From positions 1 to 29,303 of the IMG/VR virus record IMGVR_UViG_3300027704_000115: 29,303 nucleotides of DNA. One strand, 5' to 3'. The translations under genes and the position numbers were made by a program. The notes below the pieces were generated by a model. That model saw nothing but the letters and a program-made list of their open reading frames with translations. It searched no databases and was not told where the DNA came from. The DNA is from a virus. Below are positions 1 through 9,026 of the stretch, piece by piece (the first letter of the stretch is position 1; each line of letters opens with the position of its first letter).

Positions 1-3000
1 GTACTGCAATCAATTTCTTATTATTTTTTGAAGCACTTAATTCTTGTGCTGTTGCTGTGCCTTGCAATGATGTCAATATTAATGGACCTCTTGCTGTGCC
101 GTCTCCTGTACCCACTCCAGTTGCAGTGAATACTGTACCTACATTACTATTGGCCGCGCCAATTAGAGTAAAGTCTGTTGGAGTTTCTGCTGGTAGTACT
201 ATTGAGTCATGAGTTGCTGTTATTGTATACTCTCTTCCAATGACAAATGAACCAGAGTTAACTGTCCAACTATCTGACAATAATCCCCAATCTTTAATAG
301 GAACATTATAACCTCTACCATATACATCATACACATAAAATTGTGTTTTGTCAAGATGTAATGTTGATAAATTTGCACCAACTACATTTGAATCTGGACC
401 ACCTGGAGTATCCGTATAATTTTGTACTATAACAACAGAAGACTCTAATGCTCTCGCACTTACTTCACCAGTATCGATACCACCGGCAACTGAAGTTGAA
501 GTAGTTCTATATCTTAGTAACGCACCTGCTTCTAGGTCGCCATGACTACCGACATCGTTGTCTGTAGTATTTGCTGGTATGTTTCCTGTTATACCACCAT
601 CATAAGTCTCGCCATCTTTTTTATATCTGCTGGCTTTACCAAAGTCTAAAGTAAGTTTCATGTTCTCAGCAATAGTGGTTAATACGCTTGCCTTGTCTGT
701 TGTGTTATGCATTCGTCTTACTTCTCGTACCTTTGCGTGATATGGTTTTGTTTCTCTGATATATTCTAGTATGTCAGCCTCACTATCTCTCTGGTACACT
801 GCATGTTGTTTTAATGCTCTGCTATGTAAGTTTAAGTCAAAATAACTTGTCTTAAATAACCAAGAAGGATATGACTTTTCAGTGTAAAGATATTCAATCA
901 TACCATAAAATATATTATTAACGAATGCTGTAGTAGAATGGCTTCTAATTAGCCTCATTAATTCTTGTATCTGGATTCCCGCCGCATTCTTGTAATATTC
1001 TTCAACTGCTGTTCCAGTTCCTAAACCTACGCCCGTTGCTGTAAAAGTATTACCAACTGTGTTTTTATTTGCACCTATTGATGTAAAGTCTGTTGTGCCG
1101 ATAGTCAATATCTCATATTTTTTACCAACTTCAAACTGAGTTCCTTTCTTTGTTTCTGGATATGTTATATCATTAAGTGATATGTTCAATGCACTTTTAC
1201 TTCTATTGACTAATTGAAGTCTGTTATCAACTTCAAAGTAATATTCGTCATGTGTAGGTAATTTTAATTTAAATGACTTGATGCCCTTTTCATATTGGTC
1301 AATCATATCGAACTCTCTAGTAGTAGATAGATATGAGAAAGTTTTAATAGTTTTATAATTATCGTTTATATACCAATCGCCAAGGCTAAAGATGAAGTCA
1401 TCTGTGTCTATATACTGTAAATAGTTTGAATACTTGGTCTGTAGTAATTCTGTACTCATTGCTGTATTAATAATCGATGCAAAGTTTTCTTTTGCTTTGT
1501 GAGTAATTGTAAACCAATTATCAGTTGTATCTTTTACTTTATAAACTCGTACTACATCTCCCACAACCGTCTTATGGTCTTGGTCTATTTTCAAAGTAGC
1601 ACCGTCAATAGTTAAATAACTCGATTTTACTGTCTTATTACTTGTAGTGACCACAATGTCATTTATAGTCAACCCAGATATAAACTGATTGTTGTGACTA
1701 TCAATTGGGGTCACGATTGCGAAGTTAACATCAGACAAGTCTGATGCTATCAATTTTGTAGCATATGATTTGTCTATAGTGATGCCAGAGACAGAGTTAG
1801 TCATGTCATCTAATACTGTACTCTCAACTGTTCCCGTATCGCTTTCTATAAGCAGTTGCCAATCTGAATTTTCTTTGACAATTCCTGGTGTTATCTGATA
1901 TTCTAATGATGCTTTTATTTTACTACTGTTATATGTCTTAGCATTGTTACTAATAACAACACTCTTTGTGCCAACTGGCAAGAATTTGTTTTTAGGACCA
2001 GATGATGCAAGTAGCATTGAAAGTTCTTTGGCATCTTCTCCTGTTGATAACCAGTAGAAGTATTCTGTTACTTCTTTGCCAGCAGTAGTATCATAGTATG
2101 TCTTTGAGTTATATGCAGTAATACCTACGGGCAATTTTCGAGACTTTGTCCATTCCTTTACCACCATCTTAGAACTATCTACTGTTTTACCCCAATACCT
2201 TCTTACGAACTCTACATTTAGATTTCCATTGGCATCACCATAGTCATTGTAACGATAGAAACGTGCTAGGTCTGTGTCCCACCACATTTCACCAAGTCTT
2301 TCATCTAACCACATGTCATTGCTTGTAGTTGTATTATATTTCGCCGGGTCAGTCCACATAACGTAATCTAGTTTTGAAATAATTGCACCAGGCATCTTTA
2401 AGTTAAGTGGGTCATATAGTTGATGATTCGTAAAGTTCTCATCATCTTGGACTATTAATCTTTTTGTTAAATCTGTGTCTATAACTCCCGTTACTCCATC
2501 AACAGTAACCGTTGCCTTTCTCGCATGAACTGATGTGCCGCTAACTGGACTATAACTTAACACTGCCCAACCGATAGTACTGTAATCATCTATCCATAAT
2601 TTACTTGCACTGTTCAATCCAAGTGCAGTTGTAAATTCTAAACGAGTACTGTAACCATTAAATCCAGGAGTGTATCTCACTGATTTCCATAGCATTGCTT
2701 TAAAGTTCGCACTCGATGTCACATTTGAGTATAGTAGCACAAGGCCAACTTTAGTTAGTACTGACGAAGCAGTACCCGAGAATGACATTTGAACTGTGTC
2801 ATTAGTGAATATCATTCTTCCGTCACTTGATAATCCAACTACGTTTTCTGAAGCCGCAGTGATTTGGCTTGCAAATTCTAATGCAGAAGGACTTGTTGAT
2901 GTTGTGTTGCTATATGTTCCTGCTGTTATTCCCATATCAGATAGAGGATTTCCAGCAATATTAGATGTAACAATGCTCTTCTCTGAACTTGTTATTTTTA

Positions 3001-6000
3001 CTTGTCTGTCTGCTTTTGCCGCAGTCACTGTTGAACCCGTAAATACTTGAGTGTTCAAGTCAGATACTATTGTGTCGGTGGCATCGATTGCTATTGTAGT
3101 AGTTGCATAGCCCAATCTACTCATAGCGCCAGCAGTTACTTCAACTATATCTAAGTTATGATTTGAACTTGATATCTTAATAGTTTCAGTCACAACTGAT
3201 GCAGTTACGCCGGATATACTTAATGCATTTATCTGTGCAGAAACACTATTTACTGTTGGATTAGAATTGGTTTCGTATGTGCCTGCTGTGATGCCCAATT
3301 GAACTAATGCAGTTCCAGAAATTGTCATTGTAGTCCCAGAACTTGCTACAGTCATAACATTGGTTGCACCTACTGTTGCTGTAATATTAGTTATTGTAGT
3401 TAGTGCTATTGCTAGATTATCTAGTTTTGAATCTGTATATGAGTTTGTAGTCCATAGCCCCAAATCTATTAGTGAACCACCCTGCATAGACAGTTGGGTA
3501 AGAGTAGTTGTAATAACTAAATTACTTCCTGAAGTACTTGCTACTACCTTACCAGTTCCTGAATTAATCGCAGTTACGATTGCGGCCAAATCAGCACCAC
3601 TTGATAATACAATTGTGTCGCCATTAATTGTTAGTGGCTTTGTAGAAGGCATAACTGGGGAAGAAACTGTTCCAGTAACTGTTAAATCTGCTATTGTCTT
3701 TGTTACCCCATCAATGACTACTGTGTTTAGTGTTGTTAGTGTTGAACTTCTTGTCGCCGTTGATGTTTTTGATATAGGCGCAGATGCACTGTAACCAATA
3801 GTTACCGCTGTACCATCTACCGTGATTTGGTCACCTTGATTTGAACTGAATGCTCCTGTTGTTGTCGCAACAGTTCCTGAGAATGTTACAGTTGTGTTTG
3901 TTCCGTTCTCAACTATACCGGAGTCATTGTAAACAACAAAACTTGCTTGTTCACCTTCTGATATAATTGGATTAGCAACTGTTCCAAGAATCGTTATTCC
4001 CGTACTAGTAGTTCCTGACGGAGTGTAAGTGAAAGATGCTCCATCGATTGTAATAATATCGCCACTATCAAATACTGGATTACTAATTGACCCTATCGCT
4101 TCTACTCCAGAATTTGAACTAGTTGGCACAAAGACACTGTTTGAAGTTGCAGAATCTATCTCAACAGTTAATGGCTCAAAATCTTCTTCAAATACTAGGT
4201 ACTCATTTACTATCGCTCCACTTACTGTTTTTGTTCCATTAGAAGATAGTAAGTAATAACCTGCTATCGTTGGTGTTATCTCATCAGCAGATATTTTTAA
4301 ATAAATCGGCTTAGCAAGAGATGTGGCATCAATAGGAGAAGCAGTACCAATATATAATTGGTTATCTGATGTTTCGCCAATATAACTTATTTCTGATACT
4401 TCACTAAGTCGCACTACATCCCATTCTCTATCATCGTCTGCTTGTAGCCATGCTGTGTCTCCTTCATATAGAGCAGTTTCAGTCAATGAAGTTAACGAGT
4501 CATATGTACTAGTGACATAACTTACATCGGACTCATTCACATATCCGGTAGTTTTGATTGCTATATTTTTTTCTTTATTAGTTGGTAATAGTTCTTTATC
4601 ATCTTCTTCATATTCTATTAAAAATGGGTCCTGAATCATATCACTAACGGTAACTTCTTTTTTCATTGTGAATTTCGAAGACTGGTGTCCGTACTCACTT
4701 AATTTAATTGCCCATATATCACAATGTTTTATGTCTTTGACACCACTGTTATTGTTAATAATTCTGTTGATACTAGAACCTGTTCCTTTATGTGATAAGA
4801 AACCTTTATAAAATTCTAATTGCGACTCTCTTTCAACGCCATGATTTGATAGATACGTTCTTGTTGTATAACCATATTGATTTGATTTTAACTTATTGAT
4901 AATGGATAGACTTTGGTCAACTAATGTATCTCTGTAATGTTTAGTTTCAGAAATCATCGTATCGAAGTTAGGTATTAATTCATTGTTGTGTACAATGTAA
5001 CCATCAACTGCCATTGTTCCGTCCCATCCAATCGTTCTGTTACAATCCACTTGTACTCTAAGATTTCTATTATGATTCTGAGGGTCGTATATAATATCTC
5101 CGTAACTATCAGTTCTATCGATAACGAATGCGTGTTCGATATCTCTTATATCCATCTTCATTCCATAGATAGGAATGTTACTTGTGAATGTTAATTTAGA
5201 ACCGTCTGTATGAAAATTAACTTCAGTACTTGGTATAAGTCTACCCGATGCATCTACTATGCGATAGTAGTTCTTAAATGTTTCTGTTGCCACACTGGCT
5301 ACGCCGTAATCTGTCTTAAAACTACCACCTGTTAATAAAGGTGTAAGAGTGATAAAATCACCAACTGAATTATTTTCTGATTGCCATTCTAAAAATTTGT
5401 ATAATAGATTTTCCCAATTTAGTGGCTCTCCAAACTCACTTGAGTCTGTGAAATCCCAGCCTACTAATCCAAGATAATGTGCGTAACCCAGTATTAAATG
5501 AGCAACGTCATCTACTGTTTCTAAGATATCGCCGTAATTATAATTCTTTACAGTATCATTTACTAAATCTTTGTAACCCATTGCTTGGATTTTGTTTGTC
5601 TTTGGCCATTCTGTTACTGGTTTCCAATCTGATATATTATTGTCAAAGTCAGTGGATGCTGTATGACTAGTCAGACAAACATAAGGAACATTGTTCCATA
5701 ATGCATATGAATCCATTCTGTAGTATGCGCCTGAAGTCCAATTCTGTAATGTAAGTTTGTCGCCTGCTGTTGAGAATGCTTTTTCTCCACTTGCTTTATC
5801 CCATCCCATCGCATAAAATGTAGGGTTTAGTTCATCATACCCATGAATTCTAAATCCAAATTTATCAATTTTAGGTTGCGAAACTAATGTCCAACTTCCA
5901 TAGTCAAAGGTAATTATTCCTCCCATTTCTTTTGCTGAACCACCGTCTACTTTTCTTTTATAATATTTGTTATCTGTTGAATTGAGAACAACCATACCCT

Positions 6001-9000
6001 TGAAGTAAGTTGCCACATCAGCGAGTGCGTAAACTGGATGCTTAGTAGCAGTTGATACTTTTTCTAATACAATAGCACTAAAGTATTCACTTCTGTTTGG
6101 TACACCAGAATGGACAAACAAATCAAAGTTGTCTTCTGGTAATTCAGTGAATCTACTATTTGATAGTGAATTATTTTCTGTTTGTAATTTAAAGTTATTA
6201 ACAAAACCACCTAACTTTGACCCCAACTTAAATGTGTAGTCTTCTTTTTCTGCGATTACTAATGCGTTATTAACATTGTCATTCTGGTTAGAAAATTTAA
6301 TAATCTCTTTTAATTCAGTTGAATACTTATGTATAATCTCAAATGGATTTGTCAACATCATCAATAGAAACTCTGCAAATACAAATTCACTACTACGAGT
6401 CCATGCAAGTTCAACTGGCGAGTTATCTCCGAATTCCCATGCTTGGTCCATTGACGCTATATCACTTGCCGATATTGCACTACCGAAGAACAATTCATTT
6501 GGCTTATGTAAGTTTCCTGAAGCATCAACTGGAGTCGGGCAAGTTAACCCATTTTTTACAATTAAGTTAGTCCAAAAGGCTACTGTTGTATAAGCGCCTG
6601 GATATTTGGTATCAAAGTCTGCTGGCTTCTGTGATAATTTTATTGCTTTCCATGGTTCTTGTAGCGGTCTGTCTGTGCCATAAGCATGGATTAACTGTCC
6701 TCTCCAATGCCCTGGAACTGTATCATCTTTTGCTCTATAGTTCCATGTTTTATAATCAGTAACATCATATATATCATTGGCTAAGTCGTCAATACTATTT
6801 CTCATCATCCATTTCTTAAAGAATGGATACATAATATATTTCTTTTCAGAAGCAGAATAGTCATTGGTAGACGTGCCATATATACCGTATTTCATGCTGT
6901 CTATGTCAGAATCTTTATTGTTTGTTAGATTATTGAATACCAAAGTTTCAAATATAATTAATATTTTATCTATTCTATTTGTCTCAGGTCCATTACCTAG
7001 ACCATAATCAACTAATGGATATGCAGGAGTCAATGAGCCGTCATGTCCTTTAATAAATTTCACTGGTGAACCATATCCACTATCTGTGATGATTTCTGGA
7101 ATATGTGCCGGCGCTATGCCCAACGAAGTTGCACTTGGTGGAATATAAGTTTCTTTAATGTTAATGTAATGTCTAACAGTTATTACATCACTAATTGCCC
7201 TTTTTGTCGTAAAGTTTATCTCTGTTGCGCCAGAAGATAACGTATAATCTACGTTGAGTATCTGTACAACATTGTTTAGAATTATAACAATATTTTTGTC
7301 GTCTCCTATAGAGTCTCTGAATGTAGGCATGGTCTGTATTTTGCTGGCAATAACACCATTACCGTTATTATCAACATCAAGTGTTTGATAATGAGAATTA
7401 TTCTCACCAAAGTTTATCATAGAACTGTCTCTAAAAATACTTACACTTGTATGTTTTCCTTGAGATATACTACTGATTGAATCTTCTAGAATTTGTAAAT
7501 CTGTTTTAGTATCACTAGCACTACTTGATAATGTGTTTACAACTGTTGTTATTAGTTTGTTCTTATATCCGTTATAAGAATTTGATAAAAATTCTGTTGC
7601 TTTTAGTGGATTATAATCTTCTCTTGTTAATGCAAAGTACGCCTCTTTAACATCTACATTGTTACGAACTAGTATACTGCCCTTATCTGCGTGTCTTAAT
7701 TTCTTCGTTGTATCGCCAATGTTTCTGTAGTTGTTTGAAGCATTTGCATCGCCAGTCAATGTAGCAGTTGTTTCGATTATACGAGTCAAATGCTCTTGTA
7801 GAGTAGAGTATACTATTTCTTTATTAACGTATGAAGTGTTATCAACGTTATATTCTAGGGCAGGGTTCAATCTTTGAAATACTTTATCACCTTCATAAAC
7901 AACAGGAGTTGAAGTACAATAATCAACATATATGTTTCCAGAAATTGCACTTGTTAGTGTAATTGCCTTTGAAGCACTATCGAATGTATAGTTTCCTAAT
8001 TGCTTTTTACCATCTACATACAAATCTATTGAATTGAAATTTTTAGGAGACTGGAGAAGTTCAATAGTTGAAACTGTAAGTTTGTCGCCAATCTCTTGTC
8101 TTAAGTTTCTATAATCAAAAGTCGTGTATACCATCAACTCTTTATAACTATCAATCGTCCCATCTCTCCACTTGTACGTTGATGTTTCTAATAAGTCAAT
8201 ATTAAATACAAATTCACTATAGTAATCGCCCGCTTTCGTCTTAGGTTTAAACCCTAGTTCTGCATCTGTTACATAATTGTCGCTAACAACATAATGAAAC
8301 AATTTTGCATCTTCTTTGTATTCATTGCTAGAATCAAATGTTTGAAACGTTGGTAAAGCCCATGCTGTATCACTTACAGATTTGGCTTGACTTGTTGTAC
8401 TAAGTTTTATATGTTTGTCAAATTCTATGATTGGACGAGATGCTTGTGTTATTAACTTAAAGTTTGAGTCAGTGATATATGCTTTGATGTCATCATAGTG
8501 ATACCAACTATTATTCTTCGACCACCAGTTATTTGTGCCAAATGGCTTCTCTAGGCTACGGTCAAGGGTGACGTAATGTTTAATATCTGTTCCTGAAAAT
8601 ATGTCAGAACGAAATGTTGATGGTACCCAGTAATACATACTGAAGTTAACAAATTTATCTAAATCTATTGGCAAGGCAACAGTGCTTAATGTTTTACTGC
8701 TATTGAATAATCTTCTATGGTCGTTTGTAAGAGAGCCTTTATTGTATATTGCGTTGAGTAAATCTTCGTAGAATATATTATCAGTCGCATCTCTGTTTGT
8801 AAAGGTTGGCTCTAACCCATAATTATCTCTTGCGTATGATTGTGGTGGGAACGAAAGATATATGTCAGTACTTTTGAATATTCCTTTTTCTTTTCTACCA
8901 ACAAACGCTTTTGTTTTTTCCATTTCACCAACAGAGAACGCACGGTCAAGAGTTGACTCGAATATTGTTTCTAACTCGCGGTTCTTTAAGTGTCCTGGTA

Positions 9001-9025
9001 AAAAGTCATAAATCTTCTTTGCCAT
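1..9025 (-). CDS. Giant tail/baseplate structural protein, partial (at least 3008 aa)
   Basis: The frame is open from ATG 9025 to the left edge with no stop seen, so the protein exceeds 3008 residues and its C-terminus lies outside. I spot-checked the frame in many separate rows. The N-terminus reads MAKKIYDFLPGHLKNRELE and continues with DHRRLF near residues 100-105 and a PIDLDKFVNFSMYYWVP stretch near 120-135. As I recall, this N-terminal pattern occurs in large virion proteins encoded just after gp6 in marine T4-like phages, the place held by wedge gene 7 in T4. The middle (about residues 1500-2100) is Ser/Thr/Ala/Gly-rich with degenerate tandem repeats. The C-terminal third carries two copies of a TDFTxIGA-type motif. 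The start lies one base after the gp6 stop, with a weak AGGCG upstream, suggesting translational coupling. A baseplate or fibre-like role is inferred from position and composition; no enzymatic motif is seen. Confidence 0.8.
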   Translation of the reverse strand, partial: MAKKIYDFLPGHLKNRELETIFESTLDRAFSVGEMEKTKAFVGRKEKGIFKSTDIYLSFPPQSYARDNYGLEPTFTNRDATDNIFYEDLLNAIYNKGSLTNDHRRLFNSSKTLSTVALPIDLDKFVNFSMYYWVPSTFRSDIFSGTDIKHYVTLDRSLEKPFGTNNWWSKNNSWYHYDDIKAYITDSNFKLITQASRPIIEFDKHIKLSTTSQAKSVSDTAWALPTFQTFDSSNEYKEDAKLFHYVVSDNYVTDAELGFKPKTKAGDYYSEFVFNIDLLETSTYKWRDGTIDSYKELMVYTTFDYRNLRQEIGDKLTVSTIELLQSPKNFNSIDLYVDGKKQLGNYTFDSASKAITLTSAISGNIYVDYCTSTPVVYEGDKVFQRLNPALEYNVDNTSYVNKEIVYSTLQEHLTRIIETTATLTGDANASNNYRNIGDTTKKLRHADKGSILVRNNVDVKEAYFALTREDYNPLKATEFLSNSYNGYKNKLITTVVNTLSSSASDTKTDLQILEDSISSISQGKHTSVSIFRDSSMINFGENNSHYQTLDVDNNGNGVIASKIQTMPTFRDSIGDDKNIVIILNNVVQILNVDYTLSSGATEINFTTKRAISDVITVRHYINIKETYIPPSATSLGIAPAHIPEIITDSGYGSPVKFIKGHDGSLTPAYPLVDYGLGNGPETNRIDKILIIFETLVFNNLTNNKDSDIDSMKYGIYGTSTNDYSASEKKYIMYPFFKKWMMRNSIDDLANDIYDVTDYKTWNYRAKDDTVPGHWRGQLIHAYGTDRPLQEPWKAIKLSQKPADFDTKYPGAYTTVAFWTNLIVKNGLTCPTPVDASGNLHKPNELFFGSAISASDIASMDQAWEFGDNSPVELAWTRSSEFVFAEFLLMMLTNPFEIIHKYSTELKEIIKFSNQNDNVNNALVIAEKEDYTFKLGSKLGGFVNNFKLQTENNSLSNSRFTELPEDNFDLFVHSGVPNRSEYFSAIVLEKVSTATKHPVYALADVATYFKGMVVLNSTDNKYYKRKVDGGSAKEMGGIITFDYGSWTLVSQPKIDKFGFRIHGYDELNPTFYAMGWDKASGEKAFSTAGDKLTLQNWTSGAYYRMDSYALWNNVPYVCLTSHTASTDFDNNISDWKPVTEWPKTNKIQAMGYKDLVNDTVKNYNYGDILETVDDVAHLILGYAHYLGLVGWDFTDSSEFGEPLNWENLLYKFLEWQSENNSVGDFITLTPLLTGGSFKTDYGVASVATETFKNYYRIVDASGRLIPSTEVNFHTDGSKLTFTSNIPIYGMKMDIRDIEHAFVIDRTDSYGDIIYDPQNHNRNLRVQVDCNRTIGWDGTMAVDGYIVHNNELIPNFDTMISETKHYRDTLVDQSLSIINKLKSNQYGYTTRTYLSNHGVERESQLEFYKGFLSHKGTGSSINRIINNNSGVKDIKHCDIWAIKLSEYGHQSSKFTMKKEVTVSDMIQDPFLIEYEEDDKELLPTNKEKNIAIKTTGYVNESDVSYVTSTYDSLTSLTETALYEGDTAWLQADDDREWDVVRLSEVSEISYIGETSDNQLYIGTASPIDATSLAKPIYLKISADEITPTIAGYYLLSSNGTKTVSGAIVNEYLVFEEDFEPLTVEIDSATSNSVFVPTSSNSGVEAIGSISNPVFDSGDIITIDGASFTYTPSGTTSTGITILGTVANPIISEGEQASFVVYNDSGIVENGTNTTVTFSGTVATTTGAFSSNQGDQITVDGTAVTIGYSASAPISKTSTATRSSTLTTLNTVVIDGVTKTIADLTVTGTVSSPVMPSTKPLTINGDTIVLSSGADLAAIVTAINSGTGKVVASTSGSNLVITTTLTQLSMQGGSLIDLGLWTTNSYTDSKLDNLAIALTTITNITATVGATNVMTVASSGTTMTISGTALVQLGITAGTYETNSNPTVNSVSAQINALSISGVTASVVTETIKISSSNHNLDIVEVTAGAMSRLGYATTTIAIDATDTIVSDLNTQVFTGSTVTAAKADRQVKITSSEKSIVTSNIAGNPLSDMGITAGTYSNTTSTSPSALEFASQITAASENVVGLSSDGRMIFTNDTVQMSFSGTASSVLTKVGLVLLYSNVTSSANFKAMLWKSVRYTPGFNGYSTRLEFTTALGLNSASKLWIDDYSTIGWAVLSYSPVSGTSVHARKATVTVDGVTGVIDTDLTKRLIVQDDENFTNHQLYDPLNLKMPGAIISKLDYVMWTDPAKYNTTTSNDMWLDERLGEMWWDTDLARFYRYNDYGDANGNLNVEFVRRYWGKTVDSSKMVVKEWTKSRKLPVGITAYNSKTYYDTTAGKEVTEYFYWLSTGEDAKELSMLLASSGPKNKFLPVGTKSVVISNNAKTYNSSKIKASLEYQITPGIVKENSDWQLLIESDTGTVESTVLDDMTNSVSGITIDKSYATKLIASDLSDVNFAIVTPIDSHNNQFISGLTINDIVVTTSNKTVKSSYLTIDGATLKIDQDHKTVVGDVVRVYKVKDTTDNWFTITHKAKENFASIINTAMSTELLQTKYSNYLQYIDTDDFIFSLGDWYINDNYKTIKTFSYLSTTREFDMIDQYEKGIKSFKLKLPTHDEYYFEVDNRLQLVNRSKSALNISLNDITYPETKKGTQFEVGKKYEILTIGTTDFTSIGANKNTVGNTFTATGVGLGTGTAVEEYYKNAAGIQIQELMRLIRSHSTTAFVNNIFYGMIEYLYTEKSYPSWLFKTSYFDLNLHSRALKQHAVYQRDSEADILEYIRETKPYHAKVREVRRMHNTTDKASVLTTIAENMKLTLDFGKASRYKKDGETYDGGITGNIPANTTDNDVGSHGDLEAGALLRYRTTSTSVAGGIDTGEVSARALESSVVIVQNYTDTPGGPDSNVVGANLSTLHLDKTQFYVYDVYGRGYNVPIKDWGLLSDSWTVNSGSFVIGREYTITATHDSIVLPAETPTDFTLIGAANSNVGTVFTATGVGTGDGTARGPLILTSLQGTATAQELSASKNNKKLIAV
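92..247 (-). repeat. TDFTxIGA motif, copy 2 (in the giant protein)
   Basis: This is the second copy of the module, with the order IGREYTI, TDFTLIGA, NSNVGTVFTATG, GTGDGTA. It is longer than copy 1 because of an insertion (ATHDSIVLPAE) between the first strand and TDFT. It lies at about residues 2926-2978, close to the window edge. Confidence 0.6.
1007..1135 (-). repeat. TDFTxIGA motif, copy 1 (in the giant protein)
   Basis: This segment encodes a glycine/threonine-rich module of about 40 residues with the order GKKYEI, TDFTSIGA, NTVGNTFTATG, GTGTA. A second copy lies at 92-247. The same type of module is widespread in structural proteins of marine phages, where it is thought to form small beta domains. 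Here it sits at about residues 2630-2673. Confidence 0.6.
2745..3660 (-). repeat. About five degenerate 50-65-residue tandem repeats inside the giant protein
   Basis: Translated on the minus strand, residues about 1788-2093 of the giant protein fall into about five consecutive units. Each has a helix-like 'I/L..IN/LT' start, a central 'V.AS..G..M.I/ITSS' beta pair and an end like 'L..LGITAGTY'. GITAGTY occurs exactly twice and looser forms (SRLGYATTT, IDLGLWTTN) end other units. The pattern resembles the hook-IN-type repeats of flagellar hook-associated proteins and some phage fibres. That comparison is from memory of the pattern, not a search. Confidence 0.6.
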
Positions 9026-9026
9026 G

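Noticed and set aside
3360-3794. Plus-strand open frames opposite the giant protein (also at 2796-3050 and 18379-18942)
   Set aside because: They are antisense to long coding frames, lack ribosome binding sites and have Val/Ser/Ile-rich shadow compositions.
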